Assembly (NCBI RefSeq): GCF_016772315.1
Contig: NZ_CP053482.1
Span: 620,001-684,000, forward strand
Direction: 5' to 3'
Source: Thiothrix subterranea
GTDB taxonomy: Bacteria; Pseudomonadota; Gammaproteobacteria; Thiotrichales; Thiotrichaceae
DNA: 64,000 bases
Shown here: positions 18,906 to 27,561 of the stretch, piece by piece
Layout of the letters: each line of letters starts with the position of its first letter
Numbering within the stretch: the first letter of the stretch is position 1
The notes under the pieces: model-generated
The model's database searches: none
What the model saw: the letters and a program-made list of their open reading frames with translations, nothing else
What the model was told of the DNA's origin: nothing
Translations under genes and position numbers: made by a program

Positions 18906-20222
18906 TTATTTCCCCAACTTCATCAGCTTGCCGCCCTGCTTATACGCCAACGCTTCCAAGATGATGCCGTTGGTGTTGGCGGTAAGCGCTTTGTTGGGCT
19001 GACCGCTGACCTCATACAAACCGGAATACCAACCGCGTTCGGGGTCAGCCAAGGTCGCCGCCTTCTCCACCAGTTTCTGGGTATAATCGGTTTCATACAG
19101 CGCGTGCCAGCCAAATGCTGCCTTGGTACTCAACGTTTTAAACTGGCTGGCATCTTCGCCCTTCTCCGTGATAGCGTTCCAGATTTTGCCATCGGTAAAC
19201 ACCGTGTTGTAAACGAAGTACGGCGGCTGGTCGATATTGTCTTCCGACACGGCGGTGAGAATGCCCGTTTCGGCAAAGCGCTTTTCCTGTGCCTTATACA
19301 CACGCCATGCCAATTCTTGCGACAGGTGATCCCAACCGAATTCCACGCCATCCAGAATGTACGGTTCACTCACCACGTAGTTGTGCGCTCCGTATTGCTG
19401 CGCACTGCGGCTATCGGTGGCAACTTGAATCCCGCTAATATCCACAAACTTGAGGTAATCGGTGTAACGCAGTGAATTGGAAACATCCAGCCCCATCAGA
19501 TTGAAGGACTTGGCAGCATATTCTTCATAGCCCAAACGCCCTTCCTGTAGGTATTCGGTTTTGCCATCATCACTAACCGCCGCGCCATACAATACGCCCT
19601 GCACCAACATCGGCGCGGTATCCCACGTTTCCAACACCCGCTTAACCGATGCAGTGTGTTGCGGGTAATGCCAAGTCAGCACGTTAAACGGCACGAGTAC
19701 ACGCCCGATGTCGATTGCCGACCAGCCAATGCCTTTTTCGCTCGGCTGATTGTTGTAATCCACCATTTGTAAGGAAATCGTGTTGTAGGATTTATTCGGC
19801 AACTTGCCTTCAAACAGTGGCATTTTCGTCAAAGAATCCAAGGCTTTGAAAATACGCGCATCGAATTCGGTTTGATCAATAATCCCTAAGCGTTGCGCCG
19901 CAATCACCGCCATCAAATACGACGAAGTATCCCACAACGTGGAGGCGTTATACTTATCAACCGAATTCACCAGCCCCGTTCCAGGAATCGTGTTGTTCTG
20001 AAAATACTTCCACGCCGTTTTTGCCCACGCCATTTCCTGCGCGGTTAAGGCACGCGGCGGCGCAATGTTTACCTCAGTGCTGATGTCGATCATTGCCTCC
20101 GGGGTATTCGCATTGCCCACACTAAGCCCTTCCAACCAACCCACCAAACCAAACGCGGTGACTAACCCTGTCAAAAAAATCAAATGGCTACGCGCACGCA
20201 CCAAGCCCTGTTTAAAACTCAT
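18906..20222 (-). CDS. DUF3131 domain protein A
   Basis: A 438-residue protein with an N-terminal signal anchor (about 11-32) and one DUF3131 domain over the rest. Diagnostic blocks shared with two paralogues in this window: AWKYFQNN...TGLVNSVDKYNASTLWDTSSY, GIGWSAIDIGRVLVPFNVL, EGRLGYEEYAAKSF, VVSEPYILDGVEFGWD and LTAVSEDNIDQPPYFVYNT. The alternating helices and the aromatic/acidic loops suggest an (alpha/alpha) barrel of the kind seen in glycan-active enzymes, but no activity is established. I start at ATG 20222 with a GAGGTGA site; it overlaps the glycosyltransferase stop (ATGA). As last gene of the glycan operon it probably acts on the product in the periplasm. Unlike paralogues B and C it lacks a C-terminal CxxC. 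Confidence 0.85.
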   Translation of the reverse strand: MSFKQGLVRARSHLIFLTGLVTAFGLVGWLEGLSVGNANTPEAMIDISTEVNIAPPRALTAQEMAWAKTAWKYFQNNTIPGTGLVNSVDKYNASTLWDTSSYLMAVIAAQRLGIIDQTEFDARIFKALDSLTKMPLFEGKLPNKSYNTISLQMVDYNNQPSEKGIGWSAIDIGRVLVPFNVLTWHYPQHTASVKRVLETWDTAPMLVQGVLYGAAVSDDGKTEYLQEGRLGYEEYAAKSFNLMGLDVSNSLRYTDYLKFVDISGIQVATDSRSAQQYGAHNYVVSEPYILDGVEFGWDHLSQELAWRVYKAQEKRFAETGILTAVSEDNIDQPPYFVYNTVFTDGKIWNAITEKGEDASQFKTLSTKAAFGWHALYETDYTQKLVEKAATLADPERGWYSGLYEVSGQPNKALTANTNGIILEALAYKQGGKLMKLGK

Positions 20223-22039
20223 ACTGTCACCTCTTCTTCTGGTCGCCAAAACGCCGCCATCACAATCCCACTCAACGCCAAAATATTATTCAGCCCCCAA
20301 AACAGATTGGTCAGAATTCCACCCATCGAATAATCATCGTTACCCAGCACAAAAAACTGCACGCTGGCATACGCAATCCCCAGCACCGTCAACACAATCA
20401 CCGCAAATTGCGGCAGCACCAGATGGAAAAAATTACCTTCTTGCCGGTCTTTTGGTGTCACCGGAAACTTAATCTGTTCACCCTTCAACACCGTCCAAAT
20501 CGCCTGAAGATTCACCGGGAAAAATGACAAGTAACTGGCTTTGGAACGGTAGCCCGCAATTCCCCATGTCCCCACCATAAACGCCAATTCCATCGCAATC
20601 AGGAACGGCAAAATGTGCAGGAAAAAATCCCCGGTGTAAGCACTCACCGGCGCAATCCCACTAAACAAATACACCAAAGGTGCTGCCAAAAACATCATAT
20701 TCCAGATACCACCAAGGTATGACCATGCCGTTGCGCCATACATCAAGCGTTGCGCCCAACTCATGCCTTTGCGCGTCATCGGATTGTCGTGCATGACAAT
20801 ATCCAATGTACCGCCTGCGTATTTAAAGCGTTGCACTGTCCAACTCAACAAGTCTTGCGGCGACAACATTTTGGATTCAACCGCCGGATGCAGCACCGAT
20901 TTCCAATGCCGATCTTCATCCGAATGCAGCACAATCGAGGTGTAAATATCTTCCGAAACGTGGAAACGGTACGGGGTAAATTCCTCTTCGCCCGCTACCT
21001 GATGGCGCATTTCCTGCACCAAACCGCTGTCGAGTGCTTCCCCACCCATCAGCTTTTGCAACTGTTTGGACTGCTTACCGACCTGCTTTTCGATGGTATC
21101 GGAATAGGTTTTGAGCGCCGCTTCCATCACTGCTTCACGCCGATGGATCGAGCCTGCCCCGCAACAAAACGACGCATTCGCCCAGTTACGGCGGCGTTGG
21201 ATAATGTCGTAAAACATTTTTGGCTCATTCACGAACGGGTCTTCGCCCACGCGCATTTCACCGATCATTGCTTCCACGCCTTTGCCCAGCCAACGACCGG
21301 GGGCTTTCAAGTATTTACCCAACACATCGGGTAAACGTTTGCCTTCCGGCAGGTCGAAAAACCATTGCGGAGTTTGCACCCACGCCACGTCAGGGTCGCG
21401 AAAATAGCCGAGCGTGTGTTCCAAAATTGTCGGAAACGGGCGCGTATCGGCATCGCAAATCACAATGAAATCACCGTGGGTTTGCTCCATCGCATTGCGC
21501 AAATTGCCTGCTTTGAAACCGATATTGCTGGTGCGGGTGATGTAACCCACACCCTCTTCTTCCGCGACTTGGCGCATTTCCGCGCGTTTGCCATCATCCA
21601 ACACGAAAATTTTCAGTTCAATCGAATGCGGATATGTCACCTTTTTGGCATCACGGATACTCAGGCGTACCAGCTCCACATCTTCATTGTAGCTAGGGAA
21701 AAACACATCCACCTTCAGCGGGCGTTCTTCGCCATGATCAGGGCGCACCACTTCACTGAGTGTCGAAGGCGGCGGCAATTGCTCATAATCCTGCACTTTC
21801 CACAAGTTGAACACGAACAAGCCCAGCCCAAAATAGGAGGCGGTTTCCGCAAATGCCAGCGGAATCGCATACCACAGCGCATCCGGATTAAGCGAAGCCG
21901 TCCACCGCCACCACAAATACCACGCCCCCAAGGTCAAGGCGATGACGGCGAGAAATTGCCAAATGCTTTCCGTTACCGCCGAATATTCCAGCGGCGGTTC
22001 GGGTTTGCGGTCTTCAAACTTGTCGAAATAGAATCCCAT
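20219..22039 (-). CDS. Cellulose-synthase-like GT2 membrane glycosyltransferase
   Basis: A 606-residue processive-type family 2 glycosyltransferase. Two N-terminal membrane helices (about 25-85) are followed by a cytoplasmic GT-A domain with the four expected motifs: D in FVLDDGKR, DxD in VICDADTRP, the catalytic TED-like SEDIYTSI, and QRFKY in place of the classical QxxRW. At least four or five helices follow. Such enzymes polymerise UDP- or GDP-sugars and push the chain across the inner membrane. No PilZ domain is present, so direct c-di-GMP control is unlikely. It shares an operon with a GH2 lipoprotein, a sugar nucleotidyltransferase and two partner-switch proteins. The polymer made is unknown. 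Confidence 0.9.
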   Translation of the reverse strand: MGFYFDKFEDRKPEPPLEYSAVTESIWQFLAVIALTLGAWYLWWRWTASLNPDALWYAIPLAFAETASYFGLGLFVFNLWKVQDYEQLPPPSTLSEVVRPDHGEERPLKVDVFFPSYNEDVELVRLSIRDAKKVTYPHSIELKIFVLDDGKRAEMRQVAEEEGVGYITRTSNIGFKAGNLRNAMEQTHGDFIVICDADTRPFPTILEHTLGYFRDPDVAWVQTPQWFFDLPEGKRLPDVLGKYLKAPGRWLGKGVEAMIGEMRVGEDPFVNEPKMFYDIIQRRRNWANASFCCGAGSIHRREAVMEAALKTYSDTIEKQVGKQSKQLQKLMGGEALDSGLVQEMRHQVAGEEEFTPYRFHVSEDIYTSIVLHSDEDRHWKSVLHPAVESKMLSPQDLLSWTVQRFKYAGGTLDIVMHDNPMTRKGMSWAQRLMYGATAWSYLGGIWNMMFLAAPLVYLFSGIAPVSAYTGDFFLHILPFLIAMELAFMVGTWGIAGYRSKASYLSFFPVNLQAIWTVLKGEQIKFPVTPKDRQEGNFFHLVLPQFAVIVLTVLGIAYASVQFFVLGNDDYSMGGILTNLFWGLNNILALSGIVMAAFWRPEEEVTV

Positions 22040-22051
22040 AACTGTGCATTC

Positions 22052-24208
22052 TTATTGTTGTGGTTGAACGGTGAAACGGTATTCGTTGCTGCTTAACAGA
22101 TTGCCTTGCGCATCGTGGATAGCGGCTTCCAGACGGTACTCGCCCGCATCCAATGCAGGTGCGGTGTAATCCCGCAAATGCTGGTGCATATCCGCCGTCA
22201 GGTTGAATGCCCATGTTTGCGCATCCAGCGTTTGCTTGTCGCCTAACAGTTTGATGGCATAACGTGCATTCGGGTAATTCGCGGCGCTGTCATTCAACGC
22301 CCACGCGCCAAACGTAATGGTTTCACCCGCTGCATAATCCACCTTGTTCCACGCCAGACTCGGCAAAATGGGCTGATAAGCACGTTGCAAAGCGTAATAC
22401 CCCGGTTTGGGTTTGCGCCAAAAATCCACCATGCCCCAATTCATCGAAGCCCAATCTTCCACCAGCATGAACTGGAACAACGCTCCGACTGGACGGTACG
22501 CTTGGCGACGGTAGGATTCTGCTGCAAGCTGATTTAACCGCGCTTGGTATTGCTGGGTATTATCAATGAATTCATCCAACGTTTTGCCTTGTGGGATCTT
22601 GGCAATCTCCAAGGTTTCTTTGCGCTGGAAGTTGTGAAATGCCCATGCCTCCCATGCCGCATCGGTGGTGGGCAATTCCGCTTCATGCCCCAGAATCTTG
22701 CGCAAGGTTGCTTTATCCGGCAAGGCTTGCGCACCGAATTCGGCTATGGTGGCGGTCTTGGTCGGCTTGGCGTAATCGAGCCAATGCCCCGAATACCAGC
22801 CCAACCACGGGTGTTCTTTGGTGGAAGAAATCATGCTGATCGGGCGAGTTTTTTCCAACGCCAACGCCGCACGATGCAGCTTGTTATCCAGCACTTTGTT
22901 TTGCTGCGGGTTGTAATCTTTGTACTTCCACTTCATCCAATCCGCATCCCACGGTGGCTCGTTGTGCAACGTCCACTGGATGATGGAAGTGTATTGCCCG
23001 AATTGGCGGATCATATCGCCGACTTGTGACACCGCTTGCTGATGGAATTCGGGTGTGTCCTGATAGCCCCATTGCAATGGGAAATCTTGCCACACCATCA
23101 AACCCATTTCATCGCACAAACGGTAAAATTCAGGGGCAGTGACGTGGGCATGGACGCGCACGGTGTTGATATTCGCATCCAGCATCAATTGAATGTCGCG
23201 GCGAAAATCAGCCGATGACATCTCACTGAGCCACTGGCTGGCAATGTAATTCGTGCCTTTGAGCTGGATACGCTGGTCATTGATGCTCCAGATTTCTTGC
23301 GGCGAACGGCGGATTTTGCGGAAGCCAATGGTGCGCTCGAAGGTATCGAGTACTTTGCCATCGTGTACGGCGCTGACGGTTAGCTTGTAGAGGTTGGGGT
23401 TGCCGTAGCCGTGCGGATTCCAGAGTTTAGGATTAGAAACGGTAATAGATAAGGATTGACGTGCGGGCGTTTCGCCCCGCCAAGCCCCTATTTGCCATTG
23501 CAGTTTAGTGTTTGCTGGCAACTCCCCCAATACATCCAAAGCCACCAACACCTGCCACTGCTCCAGCCCTTGCACCGGCTGCACCTGCACACGTTTGGGT
23601 TCAAGTTGTACCTGCTGTGTTTGGCGCAAACGCACCTCACCCCAAATGCCGCCGGTATTCTGTTCCTGCCCCCGATCCGACCAAGCCCCACCGGGGCGCG
23701 TATCGTGGTGCGAAAAAATGCCTTTAATCAATCGCTTACGCAGCGAATAATCTTCCGCCTTTTCCTGCGGACTGTTCACTCGCACCAGTAAAATATTCTC
23801 GCCAGCCTTCAGATGCTGCGAAATATCAAACGCAAATTCTTGAAAATAACCTTCGTGTGAACCGAGCTTTTGCCCGTTCAACCACACAGCGGCAAAGTAG
23901 TCCACCCCGCCAAAATGCAGGGTAGACACGGTTTCAGGGGACGTATTCGCGTTAAACTTGAGCCGATACCATGCCACGCCATGATGGTCATAGCCTTGCG
24001 TGTACCAATTGCTGGGAATATTGATGGTTTGCCATACGGCTTTGGCAGCGGGCATAGCCTCCGAACCGGAGGGCAGAAATTCCCACTGCCCCGCCAGCGA
24101 ACCCGTTTTACTGACAGAATCAGGCTGACTGGACGGGATGCTGCTGCATCCCTGCAAGAGCAGTACCCACACCATGATGACTGCCCAAACCAGCCGTTTC
24201 ATCTTCAA
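22052..24208 (-). CDS. GH2-type glycoside hydrolase lipoprotein
   Basis: A 718-residue protein starting with a lipoprotein signal (LLLQGC, Cys21). Domains: N-terminal GH2 sugar-binding jelly roll (WYRLKFNANTSPETVSTLHFGGVDYFAAV, in pieces WYRLKF and HFGGVDYFAAVWLNG), an immunoglobulin-like domain, and a TIM barrel with the acid/base Glu in WTLHNEPPW and a probable nucleophile Glu in IAEFGAQ; a C-terminal beta domain follows. Relatives are beta-mannosidases, beta-galactosidases and glucuronidases, so the substrate cannot be assigned. As an outer- or inner-membrane lipoprotein in the synthase operon it could trim or release the new glycan. Its ATG overlaps the stop of the anti-sigma-type gene (ATGA). 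Confidence 0.88.
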   Translation of the reverse strand: MKMKRLVWAVIMVWVLLLQGCSSIPSSQPDSVSKTGSLAGQWEFLPSGSEAMPAAKAVWQTINIPSNWYTQGYDHHGVAWYRLKFNANTSPETVSTLHFGGVDYFAAVWLNGQKLGSHEGYFQEFAFDISQHLKAGENILLVRVNSPQEKAEDYSLRKRLIKGIFSHHDTRPGGAWSDRGQEQNTGGIWGEVRLRQTQQVQLEPKRVQVQPVQGLEQWQVLVALDVLGELPANTKLQWQIGAWRGETPARQSLSITVSNPKLWNPHGYGNPNLYKLTVSAVHDGKVLDTFERTIGFRKIRRSPQEIWSINDQRIQLKGTNYIASQWLSEMSSADFRRDIQLMLDANINTVRVHAHVTAPEFYRLCDEMGLMVWQDFPLQWGYQDTPEFHQQAVSQVGDMIRQFGQYTSIIQWTLHNEPPWDADWMKWKYKDYNPQQNKVLDNKLHRAALALEKTRPISMISSTKEHPWLGWYSGHWLDYAKPTKTATIAEFGAQALPDKATLRKILGHEAELPTTDAAWEAWAFHNFQRKETLEIAKIPQGKTLDEFIDNTQQYQARLNQLAAESYRRQAYRPVGALFQFMLVEDWASMNWGMVDFWRKPKPGYYALQRAYQPILPSLAWNKVDYAAGETITFGAWALNDSAANYPNARYAIKLLGDKQTLDAQTWAFNLTADMHQHLRDYTAPALDAGEYRLEAAIHDAQGNLLSSNEYRFTVQPQQ

Positions 24209-24636
24209 ACCAACTGCTTGCTGACGTGCAGGTGGTTGCCTTTGGCATCACGGATATAGCGAATGGAATCTGCCAGCAAGTGAATCAAACCCATGCCCCA
24301 ACCGCCTTCCGGCAAGTCTTCCGGGTCAGGCATTTCATGCGTCTCGGCGTGTACCGCGTCTGGCATCGTGCGCCCACTGTCAGAAATGATCAGATTCACC
24401 ACTTCCGAGTTGTATTCCACCCGCACCCGCACATCGTTGCCACCCTGCATTTCGTAAGCGTGTTCGATGACATTGTTGACGGCTTCCACCATCATTAATT
24501 CGAGTTGCCCCAGCTTATCATCGGACAGTTCCAGCTCTTTGCCGATCCCGCGTAATGCACCTGACAACACCCGTACTTGCTCCAAACGGCTGTCGATAGA
24601 GAGCCGAATGTCATAGTGTTTGTAAGTCGTTTCCAT
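24205..24636 (-). CDS. RsbW/SpoIIAB-type serine kinase (HATPase_c_2)
   Basis: A 143-residue GHKL ATPase of the anti-sigma-factor kinase family. The N-box is ELMMVEAVNNVIEHAYE (about 46-62), the G1 box ISDSGR (about 84-89) and the G2 region GGWGMGLIHLLAD (about 111-123). Family members either sequester a sigma factor or another partner and phosphorylate a STAS-domain antagonist on serine. A STAS gene is two genes upstream and a PP2C phosphatase lies in the facing cluster, giving all three parts of a partner switch. No sigma factor gene is seen here, so the target may be a non-sigma protein, as in several Gram-negative biofilm switches. Embedded in the glycan operon with overlaps on both sides. 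Confidence 0.9.
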   Translation of the reverse strand: METTYKHYDIRLSIDSRLEQVRVLSGALRGIGKELELSDDKLGQLELMMVEAVNNVIEHAYEMQGGNDVRVRVEYNSEVVNLIISDSGRTMPDAVHAETHEMPDPEDLPEGGWGMGLIHLLADSIRYIRDAKGNHLHVSKQLV

Positions 24637-25826
24637 TAGGCTGCCTCCGTTTCCCGTGCCAATTCGCCATAGAAACTGTGCATATTATTGAACAGCAGCA
24701 TGTCGTGAATGTCGCTAGGGTTGAGCGCCCGGCGTCTGTCATCCACTAACCAGCGAATTTGCGTTTCACCCACATTCAACACACTGCCATCCGGTGCAAT
24801 GCAGTCACCGCCAAAGATCAGTTTGTGATCCAAGGTTGCCATGCCACCGATGCGGGTATAATCGCTAATCAGGCATTCGCTGATTTCTGCGCCAGACTCG
24901 ATCAGGCAGTTAGCCCCAATCATGCACGGGCCGGTAATCTTGCTGCCTGCTTCGATTTGCGTGCTGCTGCCAATGTAGACCGGCGGGATAATGTTGACCC
25001 GCTCCCAATTCACGCTGACATTAATCCCTGCCCATACGCCGGGGCGCACTTGTTTGCCGGGCATTTGAAAGCCGTGAATATCCCCTTGCAGGGCTTTGCG
25101 CGTGGCTTCCCACACATCCGGCACGGAACCAATATCCACCCACTGGAAATCCATTTTGATGCCGTAGAATTCCTCACCCGCCGCAACCAATGCCGGGAAC
25201 AACTGACTGCCAATGTCGTATTCCACACCCGCTGGGATATAGTCGAAAATCTCCGGCTCAAACAAGTAGATGCCGGTATTGATCAGGTTAGAAACCGCAG
25301 CTTCCGGCTTGGGCTTTTCCTGAAACTGCACAATGCGTTGATGCGCATCCAGTTTGACCACGCCGTATTTGTGTACTTCCTCGCGGGGGACTTCCTGCAA
25401 GATAATGGTCGCCACCCCGCCTTTTTCGCGGTGTTGGCGCAAGGCTTCGGTCAGATCGAGATCAATCCAGGCATCGCCACACAGCACAATGAAGGTTTCA
25501 TCGAAAAACCCGGAAAAGTTTTGAATGCGCTTCATGCCGCCTGCCGATCCTAGCGCCTTGCCTTCCAAGCCTTCTTCGGTCATGTAGCCTTCGTAGGAAT
25601 ACGCAATTTGTACCCCTAACTGATTCCCGTCACGAAAATAGTTTTCGATCACGGGGGCAAGGTGGCTGGTATTGACCACAATGTCTTCGACACCGTGAGT
25701 GCGCAGCAATTCCACAATGGATTCCATCACCGGCTTGCGCAAGATCGGAATCATCGGTTTGGGCATTTCGTTGGTAATTGGGCGCACGCGCGTGCCTTTA
25801 CCGGCTGCCAGAATCATCGCTTTCAT
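24636..25826 (-). CDS. Sugar-1-phosphate nucleotidyltransferase with left-handed beta-helix tail
   Basis: A 396-residue protein. The N-terminal nucleotidyltransferase domain has LAAGKGTRVRPITNEMPKPM (residues 7-26), substrate loop GSAGGMKR and metal Asp in VLCGDAWIDLD. The C-terminal part (about 265-345) has hexapeptide repeats such as IGSSTQIEAGSKITG and IGANCLIESGAEI, a left-handed beta helix. It resembles mannose-1-phosphate guanylyltransferases and glucose-1-phosphate uridylyltransferases; the base and sugar cannot be fixed by eye. It most likely supplies the activated sugar for the GT2 synthase downstream. Its stop overlaps the kinase ATG by one base. Confidence 0.88.
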   Translation of the reverse strand: MKAMILAAGKGTRVRPITNEMPKPMIPILRKPVMESIVELLRTHGVEDIVVNTSHLAPVIENYFRDGNQLGVQIAYSYEGYMTEEGLEGKALGSAGGMKRIQNFSGFFDETFIVLCGDAWIDLDLTEALRQHREKGGVATIILQEVPREEVHKYGVVKLDAHQRIVQFQEKPKPEAAVSNLINTGIYLFEPEIFDYIPAGVEYDIGSQLFPALVAAGEEFYGIKMDFQWVDIGSVPDVWEATRKALQGDIHGFQMPGKQVRPGVWAGINVSVNWERVNIIPPVYIGSSTQIEAGSKITGPCMIGANCLIESGAEISECLISDYTRIGGMATLDHKLIFGGDCIAPDGSVLNVGETQIRWLVDDRRRALNPSDIHDMLLFNNMHSFYGELARETEAA

Positions 25827-25861
25827 GAAAACCCCTCCTCAATTGGGTGATACGCGGTTAA

Positions 25862-26200
25862 CTAGGCAGCAACGGCACCTAATGCGGCTTCAACGCTATC
25901 AGCCATGCGGAATACGCGCTCCATGCGGGTCAGCTTAAACAGATCCGCCACAACACCTTTCGCACCGACAATGATCAGATCGCCACGATTGCCCACCATT
26001 TTCAACAGGCTGACCAGTACGCCGAGGCTGCTACTGTCCATGAACTTGACGGTGCTCAAATCCAAGACAATACGGGTTGCACCGTCTTCGAGCAGTTGCA
26101 CAATTTGATACTTAAATTCGGGAGCAATGGCAGCATCCATGCGGGTTTCGTCAATGGTTGCAATGGTAAAATCGCTTTGAACATGCGTAGAAAGTTTCAT
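25862..26200 (-). CDS. STAS-domain anti-sigma-factor antagonist
   Basis: A 112-residue SpoIIAA/RsbV-type protein. The phosphorylation loop reads VKFMDSSSLGVLVSLL, with the accepted serine at S56/S57 of the D-S-S-x-L-G motif. Unphosphorylated STAS proteins bind the GHKL kinase and free its target; phosphorylation by the kinase blocks this and a PP2C phosphatase reverses it. I start at ATG 26200, with GAGGA eight bases upstream; a possible ATG at 26215 lies inside that ribosome site. It is the first gene of the six-gene minus-strand glycan operon, divergent from the FIST gene. Confidence 0.92.
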   Translation of the reverse strand: MKLSTHVQSDFTIATIDETRMDAAIAPEFKYQIVQLLEDGATRIVLDLSTVKFMDSSSLGVLVSLLKMVGNRGDLIIVGAKGVVADLFKLTRMERVFRMADSVEAALGAVAA

Positions 26201-26244
26201 TCTTGTTGTCCTCATGATTAGGGAAATGGCTTCGGCTTATTATT

Positions 26245-26271
26245 TTTATATAAAATTATTGTATACACCAA
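26245..26271 (-). promoter_or_regulatory. Putative promoter of the STAS/glycan operon
   Basis: On the minus strand TTGGTG (26266-26271) and TATAAA (26245-26250) are separated by 15 bases in an AT-rich divergent region, about 45 bases before the STAS start. Plausible sigma-70 type but spacing is short. Confidence 0.35.
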
Positions 26272-26333
26272 TCAGGAAAAACCGCAACAAAAGTTGCCTC
26301 AACGGTCATGCGCGATTCGTATAAATATATAAC

Positions 26334-26362
26334 TTTCTTATCTGCTAATTGTTAAATATAAT
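26334..26362 (+). promoter_or_regulatory. Putative promoter of the FIST/kinase unit
   Basis: A perfect TATAAT (26357-26362) lies 50 bases before the FIST ATG; the sequence 17 bases upstream is a weak -35 (TTTCTT, 26334-26339). A weak -35 often means activator dependence; no operator is recognised. Confidence 0.4.
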
Positions 26363-26412
26363 GACTGACTAATCTTGTAAAAATAATAAACCAACGACAG
26401 GAACGCTTACCC

Positions 26413-27561
26413 ATGCACCTAACGCCTGCCCAAATCTTTGTTGATCAGAGTGGAAGCTGCGAGGGCTTGCTGCAATCGCTGGATAAAGCTATCGCGGCGG
26501 GAGCGCAAAGTGTCTTGGTCTTCGCCGCCGATGCGAATGGCTTCACTCCCGCGCAACTGGATACTTACCTACAAGCACTTTCCATCCCCATCTTTGGCGG
26601 TATTTTTCCTGAAATCATTGCCAATGGGCAAATCCTGCAACAAGGCAGTGTGGTTTGCGCCTTACCCATTGTCAGTGAGGTGTACCATATCGAACACTTA
26701 TCTGACCCTGATGCGGATTATTTTTCCGCAATAGAAGCCCTATCCGCACTAACACCCGCCAATGCCACCCTGGTAACGTTGGTTGATGGCTTAAGCAAAC
26801 GTATCAGCTCACTGTTAGAAAGCCTGTATGAAATCTTTGGCGGGCATTATCAATATATCGGCGGCGGCGCTGGCTCACTCAGTTTCGAGCAAAAGCCCTG
26901 TCTATTCAGCAACCAAGGCTTGCGGATGGATTGCGCTCAAATCACCTGCATCCAACTGCCGCTCAGTATCGGAATTGAGCACGGCTGGCGCAAATTTGCC
27001 GGGCCATTTTTTGTCACCGGCGCTTACAACAACACGATTACCACGCTTGATTACCAACCGGCTTTTGAGGTGTATCGCAAAGTCGTCGAAGCCGACAGCG
27101 GTAAACGCTTTGCAGATGGTACATTTTTTGATCTCGCCAAAGCCTACCCGTTTGGTTTGGAACGCTTAAGCAGCGATGTCGTGGTGCGTGATCCACTGTT
27201 CGTCGACGGTAATAAATTAATCTGTGTGGGGGAAGTACCCGCCAATCACATTATTTACATCCTCAAAGGCGAGGCTGATGACTTGCTGGCAGCATCACGC
27301 GCTTGCGCTACCACCGCCATGCGCGTGCCAACGCCCCCGGCATTGGGATTATTGTTCGATTGCATCAGCCGTACCTTGTTTCTACAAGAACGGTTTGCGG
27401 AAGAGATCGACAATATTCACGCGCATTTGCCTGCCGGAGTGCCATTGATCGGGGCGTTATCCTTGGGTGAAATCGCCGATGCGGGCAACACCTGTTTGGA
27501 ATTTTTTAACAAAACCATCGTCTTGGGCATCCTCGCTCAAACCAAGGAATCCGCTGCATGA
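26413..27561 (+). CDS. FIST-domain sensor protein (NosP-like)
   Basis: A 382-residue soluble protein with an N-terminal FIST domain (about 15-210; VLVFAADANGFTPAQL, YIGGGAGSLSF) and a FIST_C domain (about 225-375; ending GVPLIGALSLGEIADAGN, in which the GxLSLGE loop is typical). FIST proteins are ligand sensors, and the NosP subgroup binds haem and nitric oxide and controls a neighbouring hybrid kinase. Here the downstream gene is a hybrid kinase overlapping by four bases (ATGA), exactly that arrangement. Haem binding itself cannot be read from the sequence. The cluster also has an H-NOX, a second NO-sensor family. Confidence 0.87.
   Translation: MHLTPAQIFVDQSGSCEGLLQSLDKAIAAGAQSVLVFAADANGFTPAQLDTYLQALSIPIFGGIFPEIIANGQILQQGSVVCALPIVSEVYHIEHLSDPDADYFSAIEALSALTPANATLVTLVDGLSKRISSLLESLYEIFGGHYQYIGGGAGSLSFEQKPCLFSNQGLRMDCAQITCIQLPLSIGIEHGWRKFAGPFFVTGAYNNTITTLDYQPAFEVYRKVVEADSGKRFADGTFFDLAKAYPFGLERLSSDVVVRDPLFVDGNKLICVGEVPANHIIYILKGEADDLLAASRACATTAMRVPTPPALGLLFDCISRTLFLQERFAEEIDNIHAHLPAGVPLIGALSLGEIADAGNTCLEFFNKTIVLGILAQTKESAA

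Noticed and set aside
22544-24259. Plus-strand frames opposite the GH2 and operon genes
   Set aside because: Shadows of well-supported minus-strand genes in a moderate-GC sequence.
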